This document shows positions 35,632 to 43,762 of a stretch of 64,000 nucleotides of DNA, in pieces. Position numbers and translations under genes: made by a program. Within the stretch, counting starts at the first letter, position 1; the number at the start of each line of letters is the position of its first letter. This stretch comes from Tenacibaculum maritimum NCIMB 2154 (lineage in GTDB: Bacteria; Bacteroidota; Bacteroidia; Flavobacteriales; Flavobacteriaceae): positions 62,001 through 126,000 of the forward strand of contig NZ_LT634361.1 in NCBI RefSeq assembly GCF_900119795.1, given 5' to 3'. The notes beneath the pieces are model-generated. The model did no database searches. It was not told the DNA's origin and saw only the letters and a program-made list of their open reading frames with translations.

Positions 35632-37404
35632 TTAAATAATCTCCATTTTTTTTAATAAAAAAGAAGCATTCATGTTTTTACAAATGCCTTTTTTAAAGGT
35701 GTAATCAAAATGTAATTCATCATTAACAATCTCAGCATCAAAATAATAATTTTCAATCTCAGAAAACGCGTCAGCTAAATCGCATAAACTGATATCATGC
35801 GTAGCAATAATTCCGGTAGATTTAGAAGCGCTTAATTTTTCCACAAACTTCTTAGAACCAATAGCTTTATCTTTGCTATTAGTGCCTTTTAAGATTTCAT
35901 CAAGAATAATAAAATAATCTTCTGTTTTAATTTGATTTACAATGAATTTTAAACGCTTTAATTCAGAATAGAAATAAGAGGCATCATCTGTTAACGAGTC
36001 CGAAGTTCTCATGCTTGTTATTAACTTAATAGGGCGGTAAATAAACTCTTTACCACAAACAGGGAGCCCACAATTAGCCATTATAATAGCTAAGGAAATG
36101 GTTCTAAGAAAAGTACTTTTTCCTGCCATATTAGCTCCTGTGATAATAAAAAACTGCTCTTTATCAATAATGAAATTATTATCAATTCGCTTTTCGGTAT
36201 TTAATAAAGGATGCCCTAGTTGAGTAGTTTTAATTACCGATTTGACATGCGATATTTCTGGGAAAGTATAATTAGGATGATTATAAGCGAAGTTTGCTAA
36301 TGAATTTTGAGCGTCAAAAAAAGTAACAACCTCAAACCATTTTTCTACTGTATGGCGGTATTTTGTAATCCATTTTTCAGTTTTACAAGAATTATTTAGA
36401 TCCCATAAAAACAAGGCATTTCCTATAAGCGCAATCAATAGATTATTTCTTTGATCAAAGGCGTCCAATATTTTAGCAAATTCCTTGAATATGAGAGAAG
36501 CTTTTTTATTTTCTGATTGAATAACTACTTGTTTTTCCTGTAAGATTTTAGAAGTAAAATTTTCATTTTCTATTTCATTTAATAATTCATGATATTGTTT
36601 AAAGGTTTCTCTTACTTTGTCAGTTTCTGTATATAGCCCTTGTATTTTTTTTACATAAATTCCAGTCACAGTCAGCCCTATAAAAAACCAAAGGAGAAAT
36701 AAGGAAAAAGAAACTATTTGAAAAGAGAGTAAGCCTATCAAGACAAAGGATATCGACGAAAAAAAGATTGGTAAAAAAGCTAAAAAACTAGGAAACATAT
36801 TGGTGTAGTTATGAATCCACTTTACCATATCCTCAGTATTGTTTTTATGAGTAGTTAAGCTAGCTAGAGCATGGAAATGTTGTCTCCATCTAATTTTATT
36901 AGCAAGCTCTTTTATAGCTTCTTGTTTATTTGGAATGGATTGAATATTATTAGCAGTAAGTAGCTTTGCAAAAGCTGCTTGCCCTTCTTTGGTAGCAGTT
37001 CGATTTGTGTACTGAAAAAAAGAGCCTTCACCAAATAAATCAATATCATTGCTATAGTAATGGTTGGGATTGATAAATTTATCTCCAGTATCTAAGGTAT
37101 GGTAATTGCCTTGTAAAATAGCAATCTCAGTTTCATTGATTTTTATTTTTGCATTAATTAGTTTTTTTTGCCGCTGTAAGTTAGTATGTTTTACAATGAG
37201 AATGGCAAATATCCCTATTCCAATGAAACTAACTAATAAAACATCAGGAAAGATACCGAAAGTAGTATAGATGCCAAAAGCAGTAGCTAAAAACACCGAA
37301 AATCTAAATATACTGATGTTTAATAGTTGCTTTTTTATAGTCAAAAGTTTTTGCTCAAATGTTGCTTTTTCGTTGGTGTAAAACTGTAAAAGATTATTTT
37401 TCAT
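35632..37404 (-). CDS. MutS-family ATPase (MutS-related, no mismatch-recognition domain)
   Basis: 590 residues. The N-terminal third has two pairs of hydrophobic spans (about 28-66 and 210-250). The C-terminal third is a MutS-type ABC ATPase: Walker A in ITGANMAGKSTFLRT (about 415-429), the signature-like DSLTDDASYFYSELKRL, Walker B FIILDEILKGTNS and the His-switch IIATHDISL. It lacks domain I, so it is not a canonical mismatch-repair MutS. The membrane spans are a typical feature of this Bacteroidota family. It starts 8 bases after the DUF1835 gene and ends the Moco transcription unit. Confidence 0.85.
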   Translation of the reverse strand: MKNNLLQFYTNEKATFEQKLLTIKKQLLNISIFRFSVFLATAFGIYTTFGIFPDVLLVSFIGIGIFAILIVKHTNLQRQKKLINAKIKINETEIAILQGNYHTLDTGDKFINPNHYYSNDIDLFGEGSFFQYTNRTATKEGQAAFAKLLTANNIQSIPNKQEAIKELANKIRWRQHFHALASLTTHKNNTEDMVKWIHNYTNMFPSFLAFLPIFFSSISFVLIGLLSFQIVSFSLFLLWFFIGLTVTGIYVKKIQGLYTETDKVRETFKQYHELLNEIENENFTSKILQEKQVVIQSENKKASLIFKEFAKILDAFDQRNNLLIALIGNALFLWDLNNSCKTEKWITKYRHTVEKWFEVVTFFDAQNSLANFAYNHPNYTFPEISHVKSVIKTTQLGHPLLNTEKRIDNNFIIDKEQFFIITGANMAGKSTFLRTISLAIIMANCGLPVCGKEFIYRPIKLITSMRTSDSLTDDASYFYSELKRLKFIVNQIKTEDYFIILDEILKGTNSKDKAIGSKKFVEKLSASKSTGIIATHDISLCDLADAFSEIENYYFDAEIVNDELHFDYTFKKGICKNMNASFLLKKMEII

Positions 37405-37412
37405 TGACCTTA

Positions 37413-38027
37413 TTATTTATTGGGTAAAAACGAACTTACTTTTGTATTTATAGCAGATAGGTACTGGAACTTTGCTGGAAAGCAATTAAAATTGAAATGG
37501 AGTTTCTTTTCAAGTTCCTTAGAAGCAAAAGCTTCCCAACAGGCTTTGGTAAATCTTAAATTAGGTAATGTAAGTTTTGCTTTATAAGCATATAAAATTT
37601 CAAATTCCTTAGAGGTATAATTAGTGAGTTTTTGTAGCTCTTTCCTTCCTTTATGTTTTCCTGAGCAAACTAAAGAATAGCGTGTGTTTTTACAAAAATA
37701 ATTGTATAAATGAGCACATAAAGCAATGATGTTTACCTGAGAAGGAATGCTAAAATCACCCCATATGACTACTTCATCAAAAGTAGAAACATCTTCTAAA
37801 AAAGCCATTTTTTTTATGGTACGATCAAAATAAGCTAAACGAGGAATACCTTTATATTGCTCAAAATAGGCATATCGTTTGCTCCAAAAGTCATCAGAAA
37901 AAATAGCCTCAGATATAGGCCCTTCCGTAAGTGCTTCTTTGAATAAAAGAATGTGTCCTTTGATTTCGGATTTTTTAAAAAGATCCAAAGCATTTTCATC
38001 ACTAAAAATATGTAAAATATTATCCAT
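37413..38027 (-). CDS. DUF1835-domain protein
   Basis: 204 residues from ATG 38027. I chose this start because it overlaps the mobA-like stop by 8 bases (ATGGATAA) and begins with the conserved MDNILHIF; a longer frame to 38072 exists. The DUF1835 N-terminal pattern is ILHIFSDENALDLFKKSEIKG, EALTEGPI and VVIWGDFSIPSQVNII. Biochemical function is not known. It sits between Moco genes and the MutS-like gene in a leftward operon. Confidence 0.82.
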   Translation of the reverse strand: MDNILHIFSDENALDLFKKSEIKGHILLFKEALTEGPISEAIFSDDFWSKRYAYFEQYKGIPRLAYFDRTIKKMAFLEDVSTFDEVVIWGDFSIPSQVNIIALCAHLYNYFCKNTRYSLVCSGKHKGRKELQKLTNYTSKEFEILYAYKAKLTLPNLRFTKACWEAFASKELEKKLHFNFNCFPAKFQYLSAINTKVSSFLPNK

Positions 38028-39126
38028 CAATTTCTTTTTTTGCCGTTTTAAATTCCTGAGGCGTGTTTGCATTTCTAATTAAATAATCGTCAACTTCAAT
38101 GATTTTAACATCCGTATTAATTAACATTTTACGGGGGCAAGAGTACCCTTGTGTTAAATATTCAAGTAATTTTATATAAGCTTTGGGTTCATAAATAGTA
38201 ATCAAAGGTTCAGGAAAATCTTTGTTTTTACCTTTCACGGTGGTAGCTATTTTGGATGGATCTCTTTCTTTTAATAGCAATTCAACTAAATCATGGCTCA
38301 CAAAAGGAAGATCAGTAGCAAGAACTAGCCAAGCCGAATTTGGGTCTTTTTGAAAAGCAGCGCAAATACCACCAAAAGGACCTAAATTTAAAAAAGTATC
38401 ATGGATTTCATTTGTATTGTTACTAATTTCTCTGACCGAATAAAAGGTTTCTAAACTTTTACTTTCTAAGAGCTCTTTTAGGTGCTTTTTTTGAGGTTTT
38501 CCGTGGTAATTGAGTGTTGATTTATCAGTTCCCATACGAGTACTTTTTCCACCAGTTAAAATGAGCCCTTTTACAGGAGCTATTTTTTGTTGAATTAAGT
38601 GCTCAATATGATGGCTAATTAAATCCATTTGATGAATGCCGTAGCAAGGTTTGCTTTTTATATCAGGATATTTTTCCTCTAAAAAAGGAAAGTAGGTTGA
38701 GTTTTGATGTTGTTTTATTACAAATTGAATGTTTTTCAGTTGCGCTAGTCTCTTTAAAACAGAGGCTTCTTTTGCTTCATCTAAAATTAAAATTTGTTCA
38801 GTTCCTTGATAATGATTTCCGTTAATAAAAAGATAATCAAATTGAGCAAACTGCAAGCGTTGTTCAAATTTATTAACAAGCTTAGTTGTTTTTATTTGAA
38901 GGTTTCCTTGATGATGGAAGGTAAATTCTGATAAATTATTGAGGGGTATATTTTTTGCATGTGAAGCATCAAAATAAGCTAATTTATAGCTGGTTAGCCT
39001 ATTAGAAATTTCATGTACCAAATCAGAAATAATATTACATTTTGCACCAAGAATGGCTATTTCATTAGCAGCAAAGTTGCCCGTATTTCTCCTAGTTAAA
39101 TTTGTATGTTTTTGATGAATGCTCAT
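38020..39126 (-). CDS. MobA-like molybdenum cofactor guanylyltransferase with an N-terminal extension
   Basis: 368 residues from ATG 39126 (4 bases after moaC). The C-terminal half (about 185-368) is a MobA-type nucleotidyltransferase: LILTGGKSTRMGTDKSTLNY, LGPFGGICAAF and LVLATDLPFVSHDLVELL. The N-terminal ~180 residues, starting with AILGAKCN and containing YLFINGNHY and ILILDE, look like a degenerate MobB-type Rossmann/P-loop domain, but no intact Walker A is visible. It probably attaches GMP to molybdopterin for DMSO-reductase-type enzymes. The fusion of a MobB-like part with MobA is inference. Confidence 0.82.
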   Translation of the reverse strand: MSIHQKHTNLTRRNTGNFAANEIAILGAKCNIISDLVHEISNRLTSYKLAYFDASHAKNIPLNNLSEFTFHHQGNLQIKTTKLVNKFEQRLQFAQFDYLFINGNHYQGTEQILILDEAKEASVLKRLAQLKNIQFVIKQHQNSTYFPFLEEKYPDIKSKPCYGIHQMDLISHHIEHLIQQKIAPVKGLILTGGKSTRMGTDKSTLNYHGKPQKKHLKELLESKSLETFYSVREISNNTNEIHDTFLNLGPFGGICAAFQKDPNSAWLVLATDLPFVSHDLVELLLKERDPSKIATTVKGKNKDFPEPLITIYEPKAYIKLLEYLTQGYSCPRKMLINTDVKIIEVDDYLIRNANTPQEFKTAKKEIDG

Positions 39127-39130
39127 TGTT

Positions 39131-39607
39131 TTATTCCGTTTTTTTAATAGCTGATTTTCCTCCTGTTTTTTCAATTAGCTGTACATTCTTGATAATCATT
39201 TCTTGAGAAATTGCTTTGCACATATCATAAATAGTAAGGCAGGCAATATTAGCTCCTGTTAAGGCTTCCATTTCTACACCTGTTTTTCCTTCAATGGTAA
39301 CCTTACAAAAAACAGCAATATGCTCTGTATCTATAATATCAATATCAATATCAACCCCATTAATAAGCAATGGGTGACACATAGGAATCAAGTCGGATGT
39401 TTTTTTTACTCCTTGAATACCAGCAATAATAGCCGTTTGAAAAACGGCACCTTTTTTAGTAATTAGGTCATTATCGGTAAAATGAGAAATGATTTCTTTT
39501 CCTAAAAACATTGTAGCCTTTGCAAGAGCGGTTCTTTTAGTAATGTTTTTGTTGGAAACATTAACCATTTTAGGCTGGTTTTTTTTGTTTATATGTGAAA
39601 AACTCAT
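39131..39607 (-). CDS. moaC: Cyclic pyranopterin monophosphate synthase
   Basis: 158 residues, the normal size. Converts the MoaA product to cyclic pyranopterin monophosphate in Moco synthesis. Signatures: DLIPMCHPLLINGVDIDI (about 71-88), the KTGVEMEALTGA block (about 107-118) and CKAISQEMIIKNVQL near the C-terminus. It lies between moeA (40-base gap) and mobA-like (4-base gap) in one leftward operon. Confidence 0.95.
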   Translation of the reverse strand: MSFSHINKKNQPKMVNVSNKNITKRTALAKATMFLGKEIISHFTDNDLITKKGAVFQTAIIAGIQGVKKTSDLIPMCHPLLINGVDIDIDIIDTEHIAVFCKVTIEGKTGVEMEALTGANIACLTIYDMCKAISQEMIIKNVQLIEKTGGKSAIKKTE

Positions 39608-39647
39608 TTAAAAAGTTTTAGTATTAATGTTTGTTTGCGGTGTGGTA

Positions 39648-40856
39648 TTAACGATATCTAATGATAGGAAATACCGCTCCTTTTTTAAATTCATTTTTTG
39701 TTGTTTTAGGCAAAATGATAAAAGCATCACCTGTTACTAAGCTAGCTAAATCTCCAGAACCATTTCCTTTTATAGGAGTTGCCATTAGTACTCCAGAATG
39801 CATGCTTAGTTTTACTTGTAAAAAATAAGTTAAATTAGGAGTAAAAGAAACATTGTTTGTTAAAGTAGCGGTTTCCTCTACTGCCTTTACTTGTAAAGAG
39901 TTATGATACCAAGGATAAAAATAGGCTAAACAATTTACAAAAGTAGAAATAGGGTTTCCTGGAAAGGCAAAAACAAGAGTATTATTTTCTTTTGAATTAG
40001 AATTTAAGGAGCCAAACCAAAAAGGTTTACCAGGGCGTTGTGTAACTTTATGGAAAAGTTTTTCAACCCCTAATTCACTTAAAACATCAGGTAAAAAGTC
40101 AAACTTACCTTTACTTACAGCACCACTAAATAGCAATACATCATATTGCTTTAAGTATTGTCCTATTTTATTTTTTAACACCTCTTTACAATCTGCTATA
40201 TGAGCTGTTTCAGTAGTAATATTTAACTGCTTTAGTAGGGCGGCTATGGTAAATACATTAGACTTTCTAATTTGATGGTTTTCTGGATTTTCTTCAACAG
40301 AAACCAGTTCGTCACCAGTAGAAATAATTAGTATTTTAGGAGTTGCTGCTATGACTACATTTGATTTGCCCACTGTAGCTAAAACACCTATTTCTGCTGC
40401 TGAAATGATACTGTTTTTAGGAATTAAAAGCGCTCCTTTTTGCTTGTCTTTTCCTTGTTGGTGTATGTTTTGAAAACAAGTTATTTCTTCTAAATGAACT
40501 TGAGCAATTCCATTAGCAATGCTAATATCTTCATAGCGGATGACGGTATTGCAATTAGCAGGAAGAACTGCGCCTGTCATTACCTCAATGCAATGCAAGT
40601 TATTTATCATTGTTAATTGTTTGCTTCCAGCGGGTTGCATCCCCTCTATCTTGAAACTACGTTGTCCGTTTTGAAAAGCATCGAAATTGATAGCAATTCC
40701 ATCCATTGCTACTCTATTAAAAGGAGGAAAGTCTCTATCGGCTATAATATCCTCTTTTAAAACTTTGCCAAGTGACTCCATAAAAGGAACACTTACCGTT
40801 TCAAGATGAACGCTATTTTGTAAGACAATGCTTTTTGCTTCTTTGACGCTAATCAT
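39648..40856 (-). CDS. moeA: Molybdopterin molybdenumtransferase
   Basis: 402 residues, standard length. Inserts molybdate into adenylated molybdopterin. Signatures: RDFPPFNRVAMDGIAI (about 42-57), EVMTGAVLPANCNTVIRYED (about 89-108), ISTGDELV, the MoCo-binding LLFSGAVSKGKFDF and FAFPGNPISTFV. The canonical motif has G-G-V/I-S at the GAVS position; this is a mild departure. Part of the Moco operon, 52 bases after moaA. Confidence 0.95.
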   Translation of the reverse strand: MISVKEAKSIVLQNSVHLETVSVPFMESLGKVLKEDIIADRDFPPFNRVAMDGIAINFDAFQNGQRSFKIEGMQPAGSKQLTMINNLHCIEVMTGAVLPANCNTVIRYEDISIANGIAQVHLEEITCFQNIHQQGKDKQKGALLIPKNSIISAAEIGVLATVGKSNVVIAATPKILIISTGDELVSVEENPENHQIRKSNVFTIAALLKQLNITTETAHIADCKEVLKNKIGQYLKQYDVLLFSGAVSKGKFDFLPDVLSELGVEKLFHKVTQRPGKPFWFGSLNSNSKENNTLVFAFPGNPISTFVNCLAYFYPWYHNSLQVKAVEETATLTNNVSFTPNLTYFLQVKLSMHSGVLMATPIKGNGSGDLASLVTGDAFIILPKTTKNEFKKGAVFPIIRYR

Positions 40857-40908
40857 AATTTTTAATACTTTGTGATATCGTTTTTTAAGGCTGATTTAAT
40901 TTCTTTTG

Positions 40909-41901
40909 CTATCCTCCAATACTACTCATGCTTTCAGAAACACTCCCTTTTTTACGGTTTATTTCTGCAATAAAACCATTTTTTGGTTTTTGTTTTACCA
41001 ATGATGAAAACAGGGTTTTTAGATCATCATTACTAGCGCCATTCCTTATAAAGTCACGTAAATTAAACACCCCCTCGTCAAACAAGCAATTTTTAAAAAG
41101 TCCCGTTGAGGTAATTCTAATTCTATTACAATCATTGCAAATAGTTCTAGTAAAAGCAGGAATTATACCAATGCTACCTTTGTGGTTTTTGACTGAAAAA
41201 TTATGGGAAGTGGCAGATTTTTCGGTTTCTGTTTTAGTAATATTAAAAGCGGATTTTATTTCGCTTAAAATTCGGTTGTAATTCCAAACTTCTTTAGTTT
41301 CTCGAAGTCCCTTTCCGTTAAAGGGCATTTCTTCAATAAAACGAACAGCTATATTTTTATGCTGAGTAAGTGCTACAAAATCATTGATTTCATCGGTGTT
41401 AAAACCAGATTGTACAACCGTATTTAATTTTAAATGCAGCGAACTTTTTTCAAGAGCTTCTAATGTTTGGTAAACTTCAGGGAAAACATCTCTACGTGTA
41501 ATTGAGTGAAATTTTTCTTTTTGTAAACTATCAATACTTAAATTGATTGTTTTTACTTTTTTTAATTGTTCAATTTTTTCAATATGTTTAGAAATTAAAG
41601 CGCCATTTGTAGTAATGTTTATAGTATCTAATAAATCATTAAAGGATAGCATTTCTAAAAAATCAACAAAGCCTTTTCTAACAAAAGGTTCACCGCCAGT
41701 TAGGCGTACCTTCGTAACTCCTAGTTCTGTAAGTATGCGTATAATACGGTACATTTCTTTATAACTAAGAAGGTCTTTTCGTGGTACTATTTCAATTCCA
41801 TGCGCAGGCATACAATATTGACAACGCAGGTTGCAGCGATCAGTTACAGCAAGCCGTGCGTAGGTTATTTGCCGCCCAAAATTATCCATCAATTTCCCCA
41901 T
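40909..41901 (-). CDS. moaA: GTP 3',8-cyclase
   Basis: 330-residue radical-SAM enzyme that begins Moco synthesis from GTP. The N-terminal 4Fe-4S motif is CNLRCQYC (about 23-30), with TGGEPF (about 68-73). The C-terminal cluster Cys residues are in TICNDCNRIRIT and FKNCLFDEG. The chain ends in the double Gly (SSIGG) required in this family. It is the first gene of the leftward Moco unit and is divergent from uvrC. The start at MGKLMDNFGR is usual; an alternative is Met5. Confidence 0.95.
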   Translation of the reverse strand: MGKLMDNFGRQITYARLAVTDRCNLRCQYCMPAHGIEIVPRKDLLSYKEMYRIIRILTELGVTKVRLTGGEPFVRKGFVDFLEMLSFNDLLDTINITTNGALISKHIEKIEQLKKVKTINLSIDSLQKEKFHSITRRDVFPEVYQTLEALEKSSLHLKLNTVVQSGFNTDEINDFVALTQHKNIAVRFIEEMPFNGKGLRETKEVWNYNRILSEIKSAFNITKTETEKSATSHNFSVKNHKGSIGIIPAFTRTICNDCNRIRITSTGLFKNCLFDEGVFNLRDFIRNGASNDDLKTLFSSLVKQKPKNGFIAEINRKKGSVSESMSSIGG

Positions 41902-41967
41902 AGTGTAAAGGTAATAATAAAGGAAGCTTTAATGCGTTAAAAGAAAGAAAAATCGTATTTTCGTTTT

Positions 41968-43761
41968 ATGCCAACTCCGTTAGAACTTCAAATAAAAACC
42001 TTGCCTAATTCACCAGGGGTATATCAATATTACGATAAAAATGACACCATTTTGTATGTAGGAAAAGCAAAAAATTTAAAAAAAAGGGTTTCTTCTTACT
42101 TTACTAAAAATCATGAATATGGTAAAACAAAGGTACTGGTAAAAAAAATAGCTATGATTAAGCATATTGTAGTAGAAACAGAAACAGATGCTTTATTACT
42201 AGAAAATAGCTTGATAAAAAAACACCAGCCAAGGTATAATGTTATGTTGAAAGATGACAAAACCTATCCTTGGATTTGTATTAAAAAAGAACGCTTTCCT
42301 CGTGTCTTTTTAACAAGAAATATAATCAAAGATGGCTCTCAATATTTTGGGCCATATACTTCGGTACGTACAGTACGTGCTTTATTAGATTTAATTAAGG
42401 AGCTATATCCTTTAAGAACTTGTAATTATGATTTGAATGAGCGGAATATTGATAGTGGAAAATATAAGGTGTGTTTAGAATATCATTTAGGAAACTGTAA
42501 AGGACCTTGTGAATCTTATCAAACAGAAGCAGCTTATTTACAGGAAATCAGAGAAATTAGAGGAATTATAAAAGGAAATTTTAAAGAAAGCTTAGAAAAG
42601 TTTAAAGAAATGATGCTTGACTTTGCTTCTAAAATGGAGTTTGAAGAAGCTCAAAAAATAAAGGACAAGGTTGGTTTGTTGGCAAACTATCAAGCTAAGT
42701 CAACAGTAGTAAACCCTTCAATAAATAATGTTGATGTTTTTTCCGTTATCTCAGATGAAGAATATGGGTACTTGAACTTTTTTAAGATAGGGAATGGTGC
42801 TATTATCCAATCATATACTACAGAAATCAAAAAAAAATTAGCAGAAACAGATAAGGAGTTGTTGGAGCTTTTTATTATAGAAACAAGGCAACGATTTCAG
42901 TCATTATCACGTGAAATTTATGTGCCTTTTAAAGTAAATATAGGAAATGATATTAAGGTAACAGTTCCAAAACTAGGAGATAAAAAGCGGATTGTAGATT
43001 TGTCTATAAGAAATGCAAAATATTATAGGCAAGAACGATTTAAGCAAATGAAAATTGTAGATCCTGATCGTCATGTAAAAAGAATTATGACGCAGATGCA
43101 AAAAGATTTGCGTTTGCATGAAGCTCCAAGGCACATAGAATGTTTTGATAATTCAAATATACAAGGAACAAATCCAGTAGCAGCTTGTGTTGTTTTTAAA
43201 GATGGAAAGCCAAGTAAAAAAGACTATCGTCACTACAATATAAAAACGGTGGAAGGTCCTGATGATTTTGCTTCTATGGAAGAGGTTGTTTTTCGAAGGT
43301 ATAAAAGATTACTAGCTGAAAACCAGCCATTGCCTCAACTTATTGTAATTGATGGAGGTAAAGGGCAGCTTTCGTCTGCGTTAAAGAGTTTAGAAATATT
43401 AGGGTTAAGAGGAAAAATAGCAATTATTGGTATTGCAAAACGATTGGAAGAAATTTATTATCCAGGAGATTCTGTACCCTTATACCTAGATAAAAAATCG
43501 GAAAGTTTAAAAATTATTCAATACCTACGAAATGAAGCACACCGATTTGGTATTACTTTCCATAGAAATAAAAGAAGTAAAAGTGCTATTCATTCAGAAT
43601 TGGAGCAAATTCCTAACATAGGAAAACAAACAATCACTACTTTGTTAACAAAATTTAAATCAGCAAAACGTGTTAAGAATGCTACTTTTGAAGAGCTTAT
43701 GGCTGAAATAGGCAATGCAAGAGCAACAAGTGTATATGAATACTATCATCCAAAAAAATAA
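41968..43761 (+). CDS. uvrC: Excinuclease ABC subunit C
   Basis: 597 residues. Makes the dual incisions in nucleotide-excision repair. Domains in order: GIY-YIG nuclease (about 14-90; GVYQYYD, LYVGKAKNLKKRVSSYF), a Cys-rich segment (CNYDL...KVCLEYHLGNCKGPC), UVR motif (about 206-240), the RNase H-like UvrC nuclease (about 385-540; ECFDNSNIQGTNPVAACVVF, IDGGKGQLSSA) and a C-terminal helix-hairpin-helix (EQIPNIGKQTITTLL). It is followed by the patatin gene with only 1 base between stop and start. Confidence 0.97.
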   Translation: MPTPLELQIKTLPNSPGVYQYYDKNDTILYVGKAKNLKKRVSSYFTKNHEYGKTKVLVKKIAMIKHIVVETETDALLLENSLIKKHQPRYNVMLKDDKTYPWICIKKERFPRVFLTRNIIKDGSQYFGPYTSVRTVRALLDLIKELYPLRTCNYDLNERNIDSGKYKVCLEYHLGNCKGPCESYQTEAAYLQEIREIRGIIKGNFKESLEKFKEMMLDFASKMEFEEAQKIKDKVGLLANYQAKSTVVNPSINNVDVFSVISDEEYGYLNFFKIGNGAIIQSYTTEIKKKLAETDKELLELFIIETRQRFQSLSREIYVPFKVNIGNDIKVTVPKLGDKKRIVDLSIRNAKYYRQERFKQMKIVDPDRHVKRIMTQMQKDLRLHEAPRHIECFDNSNIQGTNPVAACVVFKDGKPSKKDYRHYNIKTVEGPDDFASMEEVVFRRYKRLLAENQPLPQLIVIDGGKGQLSSALKSLEILGLRGKIAIIGIAKRLEEIYYPGDSVPLYLDKKSESLKIIQYLRNEAHRFGITFHRNKRSKSAIHSELEQIPNIGKQTITTLLTKFKSAKRVKNATFEELMAEIGNARATSVYEYYHPKK

Positions 43762-43762
43762 T

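Noticed and set aside
35632..37404. Canonical mismatch-repair MutS
   Set aside because: No mismatch-recognition domain I and clear membrane spans; only the ATPase half is MutS-like.
41902..41967. Moco riboswitch ahead of moaA
   Set aside because: The moaA-uvrC intergenic region is only 66 bases and shows no extended stem structure; too short for that riboswitch.
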